NCBI RefSeq assembly: GCF_017303375.1
Contig: NZ_JAFKOH010000008.1
Span: 1-64,000, forward strand
Reading direction: 5' to 3'
DNA length: 64,000 nt
DNA from: Bacillus sp. NTK074B
GTDB taxonomy: Bacteria > Bacillota > Bacilli > Bacillales > Bacillaceae_B
The first letter of the stretch is position 1; every line of letters starts with the position of its first letter. Below are positions 35,018-42,318 of the stretch, in pieces. The position numbers were made by a program, and so were the translations under genes. The notes beneath the pieces were generated by a model. The model searched no databases, was not told the origin of the DNA, and was given only the letters and a program-made list of their open reading frames with translations.

Positions 35018-36361
35018 ATGAAAAAAACAAAATTACTTAAGAAAATCGCAGCACCAATGTTAGGATTATCCCTACTAGCTCCAACGGCAAGTTTCGCCGC
35101 AGAAACACCGACAGCGGTGACCCCGGCTTCCGATCTTCGTTCCACATTGGATCAATTACTTTCTGAACACTACGTATTAGCGGTCAACGCCATGGTGAAG
35201 GATTACAAAGATGCACCGGATGAGAAAGAGGCTTATGCGGCACTGGATCAAAATGCACTGGACATGACGCCGGCCATCGAATCGATTTACGGGAAAGAAG
35301 GCGCTCAGAAATTTGAAGAAATCTTTGCCGGACATAATGACTACTCTCCGGATTTCGTGGAAGCAGCAAAGTCAGATGACGCGGAAATGAGAAAAGCAGC
35401 TGAAGCCGAAGTGAAGGATTTCGTTAATGAATTCTCAAGCTTCCTTTCAACAGCAACAGAAGGAAATCTTCCGGAAGCAGCAGCGAAAGAAGTATTAACA
35501 GCACATGAAATGGATGTCATCGAAGCATTTGACAGCTATGTAGAAGAAGATTACAAAGGATATCAAACGAACTTCAAAGAAGGGTACGACAGAATGTTCG
35601 ATATTTCAAAAGCCTTATCCGGAGCGATCGTGACTCAGATGCCGGATAAATTCAACAACACGAAAGTAGATGCACCGGCAGCGGAATTACGCTCAACACT
35701 CAATAATCTTGCTGCAGAACACTTTGCACTGGCAGCAATGAGCATGCAAAAGGGTGTCAAAGAAGCGCCTGATTATGATACAGCGACTTGGGCAGAAGAC
35801 ATGAACACAGAAGCATGGACGAAAGCGATCGGATCCATTTATGGTGAAGAAGGTGCGGCACAATTCAAGAAATTATGGACAAGTGAGCACATCAATGCAC
35901 AGGCAGACCTTGTGAGCGCAACATTAGCTGGTGACGATGAAGGCGTGAAGGCAGCGAAAGACAGCCTCGGTATGTTCACAGAAGAATTCGGTACATTCCT
36001 TGCAACGGCAACAGAAGGGAATCTTCCGCAAGACGCGGCCATCTCTTCCCTTAAAACACATGAAGATCAAGTCGTGAAAGCGTTCGACTCCTATGTAGCA
36101 GAAGACTATAAAGCAAGCACAGATACATTCCGTGAAGGGTATGCGTTCATGTTCGGTGTAGGGAAAGCCCTTGGAGACGCGATTGTGAAGCAAAACCCTG
36201 AGAAGTTTGCTTCAAGTGACATGCCGGAACAAATGCCAAACACCGGAATGGGTGGAGCAGCGGAAGAAGGAATGCCAATGGCTGCCTGGATCACATTTGT
36301 AGCGGTAGCGATGATGGCAGGCGGTATCATCATCAAGAAGAAGTTTGCGGATCAACAATAA
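35018..36361 (+). CDS. Cell-wall-anchored protein with duplicated domain (MPNTG)
   Basis: The protein has 447 residues. A signal peptide ends near ASFA (27). Two tandem helical repeats of about 185 residues follow (about 39-225 and 229-405), each starting LRSTL..L..EH..LA and containing SIYG.EGA..F and TATEGNLP.....LTAHE. The C-terminus has the sorting signal MPNTG (406-410), a hydrophobic helix and a basic tail. Such repeats occur in Bacillus surface proteins often mislabelled copper amine oxidase. AAAGGAG precedes the ATG. It is the probable substrate of the class F sortase next door. Confidence 0.85.
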   Translation: MKKTKLLKKIAAPMLGLSLLAPTASFAAETPTAVTPASDLRSTLDQLLSEHYVLAVNAMVKDYKDAPDEKEAYAALDQNALDMTPAIESIYGKEGAQKFEEIFAGHNDYSPDFVEAAKSDDAEMRKAAEAEVKDFVNEFSSFLSTATEGNLPEAAAKEVLTAHEMDVIEAFDSYVEEDYKGYQTNFKEGYDRMFDISKALSGAIVTQMPDKFNNTKVDAPAAELRSTLNNLAAEHFALAAMSMQKGVKEAPDYDTATWAEDMNTEAWTKAIGSIYGEEGAAQFKKLWTSEHINAQADLVSATLAGDDEGVKAAKDSLGMFTEEFGTFLATATEGNLPQDAAISSLKTHEDQVVKAFDSYVAEDYKASTDTFREGYAFMFGVGKALGDAIVKQNPEKFASSDMPEQMPNTGMGGAAEEGMPMAAWITFVAVAMMAGGIIIKKKFADQQ

Positions 36362-36424
36362 TTATAGAGCCATGAGAAGAGCGGGATTCTGCTCTTCTCT
36401 CTTCTCTTAAGTGGAGGGAACACG

Positions 36425-37399
36425 ATGAAGAAACGAATGCTTATCATCCTGATCGCAGTCCTGATGATCGGGGCAGTCAGCTTTCAGGCCATTGCAAAAA
36501 ATGGGTCAGAGAAAGAAACAGGCACCTCTCAATCCGTAGAGAAACCGACAGCGAAACAAGAAAAAGCCAAAAGTGGGGTGGGTACCGCCCATAAGGAAGA
36601 AGAATTTGTTCTTCTTGACTCTTTAAAGAAGAAGAAAACAGAGCTTGAAGAGCAGGTAAAGGTTCAAGAAGAAGGAATTACGCCTTCCCGTGTCCAGATC
36701 CCGAGCATGGAGATCGATACGAACGTCATTCCCGTCGGACTGCTTGAGAACGGGGAAATGGAAGTGCCAGAAGAAACGGATGTCGTCGGCTGGTACGATC
36801 GCGGTGTAAAGGTCGGCGCCAAGGGAAATGCCGTCCTTGCAGGTCATGTTGACAGCAAGAAAGGACCGGCCATCTTTTTCTATCTGAAGAACATCGACAT
36901 AGGGGAAAAGGTCATCGTCACAGATGAACAGGGGATGAAACGCATCTATGAAGTGAAGTCAAAGGAAAGCTATCCGAGTGATGAAGCCCCGATCGAGAAG
37001 ATCTTCGGACCATCGGATAAACGGAATTTGAATGTTATTACGTGCACAGGTACGTTCAATCATGATGAACATCTCTATCCGGACCGGCTGGTCGTGTATA
37101 CAGAACTCATCTCTGAAACGAACGTCAATGAAGTGAAGGCTCCCGAACCCCCAACGGCCGTCCAGGTGGACACAGGGTCGGTTTCATGGCATTCGGTGAA
37201 AAGCGATACGGTCATGGGGTACAGAGTCTACAAAAAGGACGCAGATACAAAAGAGTATAAACACATCGCAAGTATTTCTGCACATGAACGGAAGAGCTTC
37301 TTCGATGAGGAAGCTGAACAGGGGGATTCATATTACATCACTACGGTGAACATCGAGGATAAGGAATCCTCTCCGTCTGACAAGGTAGAGTTGGATTAA
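36425..37399 (+). CDS. Class F sortase with C-terminal Fn3-like domain
   Basis: The protein has 324 residues. A signal/anchor helix (1-24) and a Lys/Glu-rich linker precede a sortase domain (about 85-230) with His141 (LAGHVDS), Cys207 (VITCTG) and Arg221 (YPDRLVVY), the catalytic triad. The C-terminal 85 residues resemble a fibronectin type III fold, unusual for a sortase. It follows the MPNTG protein gene by 60 bases, suggesting a dedicated pair that links that protein to peptidoglycan. GGAGGG precedes the ATG. Confidence 0.88.
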   Translation: MKKRMLIILIAVLMIGAVSFQAIAKNGSEKETGTSQSVEKPTAKQEKAKSGVGTAHKEEEFVLLDSLKKKKTELEEQVKVQEEGITPSRVQIPSMEIDTNVIPVGLLENGEMEVPEETDVVGWYDRGVKVGAKGNAVLAGHVDSKKGPAIFFYLKNIDIGEKVIVTDEQGMKRIYEVKSKESYPSDEAPIEKIFGPSDKRNLNVITCTGTFNHDEHLYPDRLVVYTELISETNVNEVKAPEPPTAVQVDTGSVSWHSVKSDTVMGYRVYKKDADTKEYKHIASISAHERKSFFDEEAEQGDSYYITTVNIEDKESSPSDKVELD

Positions 37400-37710
37400 G
37401 CTCTTGTGAGGGCCCTTCTGCAAAGGCAGAGGCGTAAGAATAAAAAAGAATAAAGGCAGCCGTAATCGTCGAAGCGATCACGGCTGCCTTTTTCATTCTC
37501 TACATTGTTGTAGGTGATCTGCAACTGGTCCTGCTGAAGGGAATATCCGACAGGGTCCGTTTCGTTCACGGATTGAAGCGGAGGAGGACCGGTGTCGCTT
37601 ATTACCGGAGTATTCGGCTGCCTTACATTTGATTCTTTTTCAAAAAAGAACGTGCCCGCAATGACGCCAATGACCATCAGACAAGCCGTCCCGATTATGA
37701 TGTATTTCAT
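37396..37710 (-). CDS. Small membrane-anchored protein, 3' end doubtful
   Basis: The frame is 104 codons. An N-terminal helix (YIIIGTACLMVIGVIAGTFFF) is followed by a Pro-rich extracytoplasmic segment. From about residue 70 the frame runs through a perfect terminator hairpin (37453-37491), so the last 30 residues are probably not original sequence and the natural stop may be lost. It overlaps the sortase stop by four bases, convergently. The family is unknown. Confidence 0.5.
   Translation of the reverse strand: MKYIIIGTACLMVIGVIAGTFFFEKESNVRQPNTPVISDTGPPPLQSVNETDPVGYSLQQDQLQITYNNVENEKGSRDRFDDYGCLYSFLFLRLCLCRRALTRA
37453..37495. terminator. Bidirectional terminator inside an open frame
   Basis: AAAGGCAGCCGTAATCG pairs with CGATCACGGCTGCCTTT (one mismatch/wobble), with T runs on both sides. 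It ends the sortase transcript and would also stop the minus-strand gene, within whose reading frame it lies. Confidence 0.9.
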
Positions 37711-37806
37711 AATATCAATCTCCTTTGGTACTATTTTCTATTTTATCATGGGAAAGGATTGAAGAAGATAGAAGATTTTGGAATAATAAAAGGGAGGAGG
37801 GATGGC

Positions 37807-38004
37807 GTGAAAATCAATGCGTATCTTGTTCGGCTATCGTTGTCCATTATGTTGATCTTTGGTGGGACACTCGGGATATATTATGTGAAAACAGGAGAGG
37901 TACTGGTATACAATCTAATCGCGACAGGTGTTGGGATCCTTCTTCTTCTGGCATCATGGATATGGAGGATCAGGTATAAATCAAGAATGGGGGAAATGGT
38001 ATGA
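37807..38004 (+). CDS. Small two-helix membrane protein
   Basis: The protein has about 65 residues with two helices (LSLSIMLIFGGTLGIYYV and ATGVGILLLLASWIW). GTG at 37807 has GGGAGGAGGG upstream; the longer frame from 37759 does not. It overlaps the next gene by ATGA, the first of three coupled genes. The function is unknown. Confidence 0.7.
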   Translation: MKINAYLVRLSLSIMLIFGGTLGIYYVKTGEVLVYNLIATGVGILLLLASWIWRIRYKSRMGEMV

Positions 38005-38303
38005 TCGTTTGGCTGAATGTCGGAAGCCTTCTACTTGGGCTTCTGGCGTGGACTCTTCCGGTGGTGAGCATCGTGAGGAATCGAAGAAATGTTCAAACCC
38101 TTGCCGTTATGAGCATGGGGGCATGTGCCCTGTCTTTATCATTCCAGATTTTCTACCACTATCATCTGGTCCAAATCGGGGATTGGTCCGCAATAATGGA
38201 TATAACAGGAACCGTGGCGTTCGCTTCTGCGGTGCTGATCATCGTCACGATATTGTTAAATGCAGTGACCTTAATACGGCATCGGAAAGGGGTGGCGGCA
38301 TGA
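38001..38303 (+). CDS. Three-helix membrane protein of unknown function
   Basis: The protein has 100 residues with hydrophobic segments near 5-25, 36-55 and 65-90, and a basic C-terminus. It is coupled by four-base overlaps to the genes before and after. I do not recognise the family; an envelope complex with the neighbouring small membrane protein is an inference. Confidence 0.7.
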   Translation: MIVWLNVGSLLLGLLAWTLPVVSIVRNRRNVQTLAVMSMGACALSLSFQIFYHYHLVQIGDWSAIMDITGTVAFASAVLIIVTILLNAVTLIRHRKGVAA

Positions 38304-38590
38304 CATCTGATGGTAATGTGAGGGTATGCGAGAATGGGCATATCTATGTGAAGAAGAGTGATTGTCCGACGTGTCCAAGGTGCGAGGAAGAGCGGAAGCC
38401 GGACTCAGGATTTCTGTCAATTCTCTCAAGCCCGGCGAGAAGAGCATTGGGGAATAACGGCATTACGACGCTGGAGGAGCTGGCCGGGTTCAGTGAGAAG
38501 GAGATTCTGGCATTTCACGGGATGGGGCCGTCTTCGATTCCCAAGCTTCGGAAGGCGCTTGGGGAGAAGGGATTGGCGTTTAAAGGTTAG
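38300..38590 (+). CDS. Zinc-ribbon plus RNAP alpha-CTD-like small protein
   Basis: The protein has 96 residues. The N-terminal half has a Cys4-type motif (VCENGHIYVKKSDCPTCPRCEE). The C-terminal half (SSPARRALGNNGITTLEELAGFSEKEILAFHGMGPSSIPKLRKAL) is a helix-hairpin-helix like the DNA-binding alpha C-terminal domain of RNA polymerase. Together they suggest nucleic-acid binding. The ATG overlaps the previous stop; a longer open frame from 37928 runs out of phase through two real genes. Confidence 0.8.
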   Translation: MTSDGNVRVCENGHIYVKKSDCPTCPRCEEERKPDSGFLSILSSPARRALGNNGITTLEELAGFSEKEILAFHGMGPSSIPKLRKALGEKGLAFKG

Positions 38591-38660
38591 AGGTGAAGGA
38601 ATATGCCAATCATACATAGGCGATTCAAGGGGACACAAGATTATCACCAGATTTTTTAGG

Positions 38661-38888
38661 AAGGCTGTTTTCGCAAAGATTGTTGCTATTCGCATACCAA
38701 CTAAGATTTACGATGCTCTGTCATTTAAGTTGTGGTGCAAGAGGGTGAAGGGAACAGTCCCGCTTTCCACGGACGTTCGGCCAAGCCTCCTCAGCAAAAC
38801 CGCTTCCGGGGTCTCGGCACGCCCGTTTTCCGTAGGAGTCTACACAGTTCCCTTCACCCTCTAAAGTAGTAAGTAGTTGACAGAGCAA
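38661..38888. repeat. Dispersed palindromic repeat element
   Basis: The left part (38661-38753) matches the inverted window start. The core has outer arms AGAGGGTGAAGGGAAC (38740-38755) and GTTCCCTTCACCCTCT (38848-38863), exactly complementary, enclosing about 92 bases that are themselves partly self-complementary (GCTTTCCACGGACG / CGCCCGTTTTCCGTAGG). TGCTCTGTCA (38714) and TGACAGAGCA (38879) form a further outer inverted pair. No reading frame is credible. It looks like a MITE or long palindromic repeat. Confidence 0.8.
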
Positions 38889-39364
38889 ATTGGTTTGTGA
38901 CCATCCGTTTAAAAAGAGTAACGGACTATTAAATAAAATCAGTCACTGCACCGAATGAAAAAGCAGTGGCAGGCATACGCAATCTCCACATTTCTTTTGT
39001 GATGCCTCATATTATTGATTGTTAATAGCAGCTGATTACTCCATTCAGTCTCAAGAGGGTTGTGCTTATCAGTTGGGAGAACAGCAGCGTTGAAAAATAG
39101 ACGGAGAAATTCCGCTTAATCCGCCATCATGCTTAGGAAAGGCTAAAATAGAAGGAAAGATTCCGCCTATCAACTTGAAAAATACGAAAATAGGAGATTT
39201 TCCTGAGCTTAGGCGGAATATCTCCGCTTATTTCCCCCCTAAACAAGTTCCGTCCTGAATATAACCGGAAAACCTCCGCTTATTTACTTTATGCTTAACA
39301 GATTTCGATGACCGCATCACATGGATCCTAATAAAGAAACTAGCCAAAACTACTAAGGCGGTTT
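38889..39364. other. Gene-free region with irregular TCCGCTTA-type motifs
   Basis: No supported gene. From about 39110 to 39285 the motif TTCCGCTTA or CTCCGCTTA occurs in variants starting at 39110, 39161, 39222 and 39274, with an inverted GCTTAGGCGGAAT at 39207-39219. Spacings are 51, 61 and 52 bases, close to whole numbers of helical turns. The first 200 bases show nothing clear. Confidence 0.6.
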
Positions 39365-40092
39365 CTATTTTATTTTCTTCTTTTTTCCATAGAGAACCAT
39401 TGCATTCCAGAGTACTTTTTTATTCAGCAAAAGTTGGGGTAAGTCCAAAGCATCTGATGATTTTTCCTGATTTAGTTCAACCGTGTCAGTCAGTTCAGCT
39501 ATCAATTCCGCACGTTTCCCAAACACATTCTCATCCAGAAAAAGATCCATGAAGACAAACGTACCGCCAGGCTTTGACACTCTTAGAGCCTCTTTGATGA
39601 CCTCCGTTTTACTACGGGACTCCTTCACTTCATGAAACGTCAGGCAGCTGACAACGACATCGAATTCCCGGTCCTGGAAAGGGAGCTTCAATGCAATTGC
39701 TTTCAGAAAATGAATCAGATCTGAAACCCCTTCGATTTCAGCATTTTCCTCACAATGAGCTTTCGAATATCCCCAGTTCTCTCCCCAATAATCGATGCCG
39801 TTCAACGAGGAGTCTGGAAACGCCTTTGCGAGCTTTATGATCAGTGAACCGCTTCCTGTTCCAATATCCAGGATCTTTCCACTAGTTTCTACCTTCGACA
39901 CAATCAAATCATGAATCTTCGACTGATAGTTTCCCCCGAATGCGGAGAACTGATAGATAGAATAGGATAAAGGAAATATAAAGAAATGGCAGGGAAAGCA
40001 CTACTGAAAAGACGCGTAGGTATACCGGAATGGGGAAAAATGTCACCAGGAGAAGAAGGAGTGAAATATATCACTTTTTCATTCGAATTCAC
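39365..40092 (-). pseudogene. Class I methyltransferase, 5' part frameshifted
   Basis: The 180-codon frame 39365-39907 has motif I (ILDIGTGSGSLIIKLAKAFP), GIDYWGENW and VVVSCLTFHEV, so the SAM domain is complete. Upstream, in the same frame but without a start codon, lies FPLSYSIYQFSAFGGNYQSKIHDL, typical of the YdaC-like group. The expected N-terminal helix (LLLLLVTFFPIPVYL...VVLSLPFL) is in another frame. The shift lies between about 39961 and 40000, and a further in-frame TGA occurs near 40072. Expression of an intact enzyme is unlikely, unless a TTG at 39907 is used. Confidence 0.7.
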
Positions 40093-40196
40093 GTTTGATC
40101 CTTCGGTTTAGTCATTAATCCATTCACCGCCCTTAACATTTGAAATGAGTTTGATATGATTATAAAGGAATGAACATTGTAAAAGAAGGTGAACAA

Positions 40197-41090
40197 GTGG
40201 ATATCAGGCACTTGAAATATTTTATAGAAGTAACGAGATTCAAGAGTTTCACCCGTGCGGCGGATCACCTGTTTGTGACGCAGCCGACGATCAGTAAGAT
40301 GATCCGGAACTTAGAGGATGAGCTCGGGGTCGAACTATTCGATCGTTCCCGGAAACAGCTCGTGCTGACGGACGCGGGGCGGGCGATTTTGACGCAGGCT
40401 CAGACGATTGATAAGGCGTTTGAGAACGTCCAGCATGAGCTTGATGACCTGATCGGTCTGCAGCGAGGGCATATTCGCATCGGCCTGCCGCCGATCATGG
40501 ATGCGGGTCAGTTCATCAAGGTTCTCGGGGAATTTCATTCGTTGTATCCGGGCATCACGTTCCAGCTGATTGAGAACGGGACGAAGCGGATTGAAGAGGA
40601 TATCCTTGCTGATCAATTGGATGTCGGGGTGGGGGTGCTGCCAGCCGCTGAGGAGGATTTTCATCATTTTTCATTTATGAGAGAAGAACTGCGGATCGTG
40701 GTGCCAAGGACGCACTGGTTAGCGGGCAGGAAGCAAGTAAAATTAATGGAGCTCGAAGATGAACAGCTCATTCTTTTCAATAAAGATTTTGCCCTGAATG
40801 ATCGAATACGTGAGGCGTGTAAGGAAGCGGGGTTTCTTCCGAAAGTGGTGTCTGAAAGCTCTCAGTGGGACTTCATCGGGAAGATGATCGAAGCGGAACT
40901 TGGGATTTCGATCCTGCCATTCAGCGTGTATGAGCAGTTGAAGGAGGATCTGATTGCGATTCGGGTCGTGAAGCCTGTCATCGAGTGGGACCTCGCCATC
41001 ATCTGGCGTAAAAATCAATACTTATCGTATGCCACAAAAGAGTGGCTCACCTTTACCCAGGAACGATTAATGGGGGGCATTTCCGACTGA
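40197..41090 (+). CDS. LysR family transcriptional regulator
   Basis: The protein has about 297 residues. The N-terminal winged helix-turn-helix (DIRHLKYFIEVTRFKSFTRAADHLFVTQPTISKMIRNLEDELGVELFDRS) is typical; residues about 90-290 form the periplasmic-binding-like effector domain. It resembles the CidR/YwbI subgroup. GTG at 40197 gives the conserved start and follows AAGGTGAAC. The next gene on the strand is a thioesterase after a terminator, so the target is unclear. Confidence 0.9.
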   Translation: MDIRHLKYFIEVTRFKSFTRAADHLFVTQPTISKMIRNLEDELGVELFDRSRKQLVLTDAGRAILTQAQTIDKAFENVQHELDDLIGLQRGHIRIGLPPIMDAGQFIKVLGEFHSLYPGITFQLIENGTKRIEEDILADQLDVGVGVLPAAEEDFHHFSFMREELRIVVPRTHWLAGRKQVKLMELEDEQLILFNKDFALNDRIREACKEAGFLPKVVSESSQWDFIGKMIEAELGISILPFSVYEQLKEDLIAIRVVKPVIEWDLAIIWRKNQYLSYATKEWLTFTQERLMGGISD

Positions 41091-41107
41091 GGAATGCTCT
41101 TTTTTTT
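41074..41107 (+). terminator. Terminator of the LysR gene
   Basis: GCATTTCC pairs with GGAATGC around a short loop and is followed by CTC and eight T. The stem overlaps the end of the gene. Confidence 0.75.
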
Positions 41108-41233
41108 GCCCCGATTTAGGAGAACTGGAGATTGATACCATCCGTTTGTAAGCCGTTGCATAGACGGTGTCTATGATGATGATGAGGAACATTCATTTCA
41201 CTTATCGTGAAGACGGGCGTACACTTTGGGTAT

Positions 41234-41243
41234 CAAACGTTTG
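41234..41243. promoter_or_regulatory. Palindrome CAAACGTTTG upstream of thioesterase gene
   Basis: A perfect 10-bp palindrome within a longer imperfect one (GGTAT...ATACC) lies 37 bases before the thioesterase ATG. This is a plausible operator position, but I cannot name the regulator. Confidence 0.4.
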
Positions 41244-41279
41244 AAATACCAGTAACAAAACAGAAGGGACTTGTTCTTC

Positions 41280-41816
41280 ATGCCAAACAAGAAGCATCCG
41301 AAAGAGAGTCTGGTCGTCAGCACGGACCAGGTCATGATCAATGATTTAAATAACTACAATACCCTGTTCGGCGGGGTGTTGATGAAGAAGCTTGATAACA
41401 ACGCAACGCTATCTGCAAGACGCCATGCTCGGGTGAAGGAATGTGTGACGGCTTCAACCGATTCCATCGACTTTCTGTACCCGATCCAACAGTCCGATTC
41501 AGTATGTGTCGAATCGTTCGTCTCCTATGTCGGGAATAAATCCATGGAAATCTTCTGCAAGGTCATCGCTGAAGACATGATCACAGGGGAAAGACGGATG
41601 GCGGCGACCGCATTTCTAACGTTCGTCGCGCTTGATGAAAATAAGAAGCCGGTCAAGGTGGCGGAAATCGTACCGGAAACAGAAGAAGAGAGATTCCTGT
41701 TCGAATCAGGGAAAGAAAGGGCGGAAAGAAGACGGGTCCGCCGTAAGCAAAGCAAAATTCTGAATGACATCATCGGTCTCGAAAAACCTTGGAACATGGG
41801 AGGGGAAGCATCATGA
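41280..41816 (+). CDS. Acyl-CoA thioesterase (hotdog fold, YkhA-like)
   Basis: The protein has 178 residues. The hotdog domain shows INDLNNYNTLFGGVLMKKLDNNAT (catalytic Asn/Asp region of the acyl-CoA thioesterase 4HBT type), CVTASTDSIDFLYPI and GNKSMEIFCKVIAED. The C-terminal 40 residues are a basic helix. The enzyme should hydrolyse acyl-CoA in the cytosol. ATG at 41280 has AGAAGGG upstream; TTG at 41271 is in the ribosome-site region. It overlaps the next gene by four bases. Confidence 0.9.
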   Translation: MPNKKHPKESLVVSTDQVMINDLNNYNTLFGGVLMKKLDNNATLSARRHARVKECVTASTDSIDFLYPIQQSDSVCVESFVSYVGNKSMEIFCKVIAEDMITGERRMAATAFLTFVALDENKKPVKVAEIVPETEEERFLFESGKERAERRRVRRKQSKILNDIIGLEKPWNMGGEAS

Positions 41817-42187
41817 CCACAATGGTAGCAGGAATGAACGAACTAAACGAAGCGAAAAAAGACGTGGAAGCACTGAAGCAGGAATACCCGGAACTGAATG
41901 AACAACTCGTACACGTCACGAGCCTGACGCGACAGCTGCAGTTGAAGTACGGTTATATGGGATCACTGCTACGGGACAAAGAGCTGCCGGACTACGAACC
42001 GCAGTTTGTCCGGGATTCGATCCTCTCACTCTACCAGGAAGAGGTACTGAAGCTGAAGACCCACCCGAATATCATTCAGCTGAAAGACATCATGAAAAAA
42101 CACAGACAAATCAGCGACTCGAAATTATTCTTATTGATCCTTGGCGCGAAGCCGGAACTGCTGCAGGGGTCGACGATTATAAAGTAA
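41813..42187 (+). CDS. Helical protein of unknown function
   Basis: The protein has 124 residues, mostly predicted helix with a coiled-coil-like stretch (NELNEAKKDVEALKQEYPELNEQLVHV). It is coupled to the thioesterase by ATGA overlap, with GGGAGGGG upstream, and followed by a terminator. I do not recognise the family; the two may act together. Confidence 0.7.
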   Translation: MTTMVAGMNELNEAKKDVEALKQEYPELNEQLVHVTSLTRQLQLKYGYMGSLLRDKELPDYEPQFVRDSILSLYQEEVLKLKTHPNIIQLKDIMKKHRQISDSKLFLLILGAKPELLQGSTIIK

Positions 42188-42199
42188 TGGAGAGTGGTG

Positions 42200-42230
42200 A
42201 AGCCGGAAGATGGGTCTTCCGGCTTTTTTT
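42200..42230 (+). terminator. Rho-independent terminator
   Basis: AAGCCGGAAGA pairs exactly with TCTTCCGGCTT and is followed by T7, after the thioesterase operon. Confidence 0.93.
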
Positions 42231-42246
42231 GGCCATTTTTAAGGAC

Positions 42247-42300
42247 GTGGCACAAGTTTTTGCGAAAGTGGCACAAGTTCCGTGGACAACCGGACAAGCA
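42247..42300. repeat. GTGGCACAAGTT motifs at 21 bp spacing
   Basis: GTGGCACAAGTT starts at 42247 and 42268, and a degenerate CCGGACAAGCA follows about 22 bases later. The core is short and the spacers differ, as in the arrays at 6831 and 61261. Confidence 0.65.
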
Positions 42301-42318
42301 CCAGTCATTCTAGACCTT

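Noticed and set aside
37928..38590. 220-codon plus-strand frame
   Set aside because: Only the last 96 codons from 38300 are credible; upstream it runs out of phase through two small genes with good ribosome sites or overlaps.
38661..38888. Insertion sequence or tRNA-like structure
   Set aside because: No transposase frame and no cloverleaf; the fold is one long hairpin.
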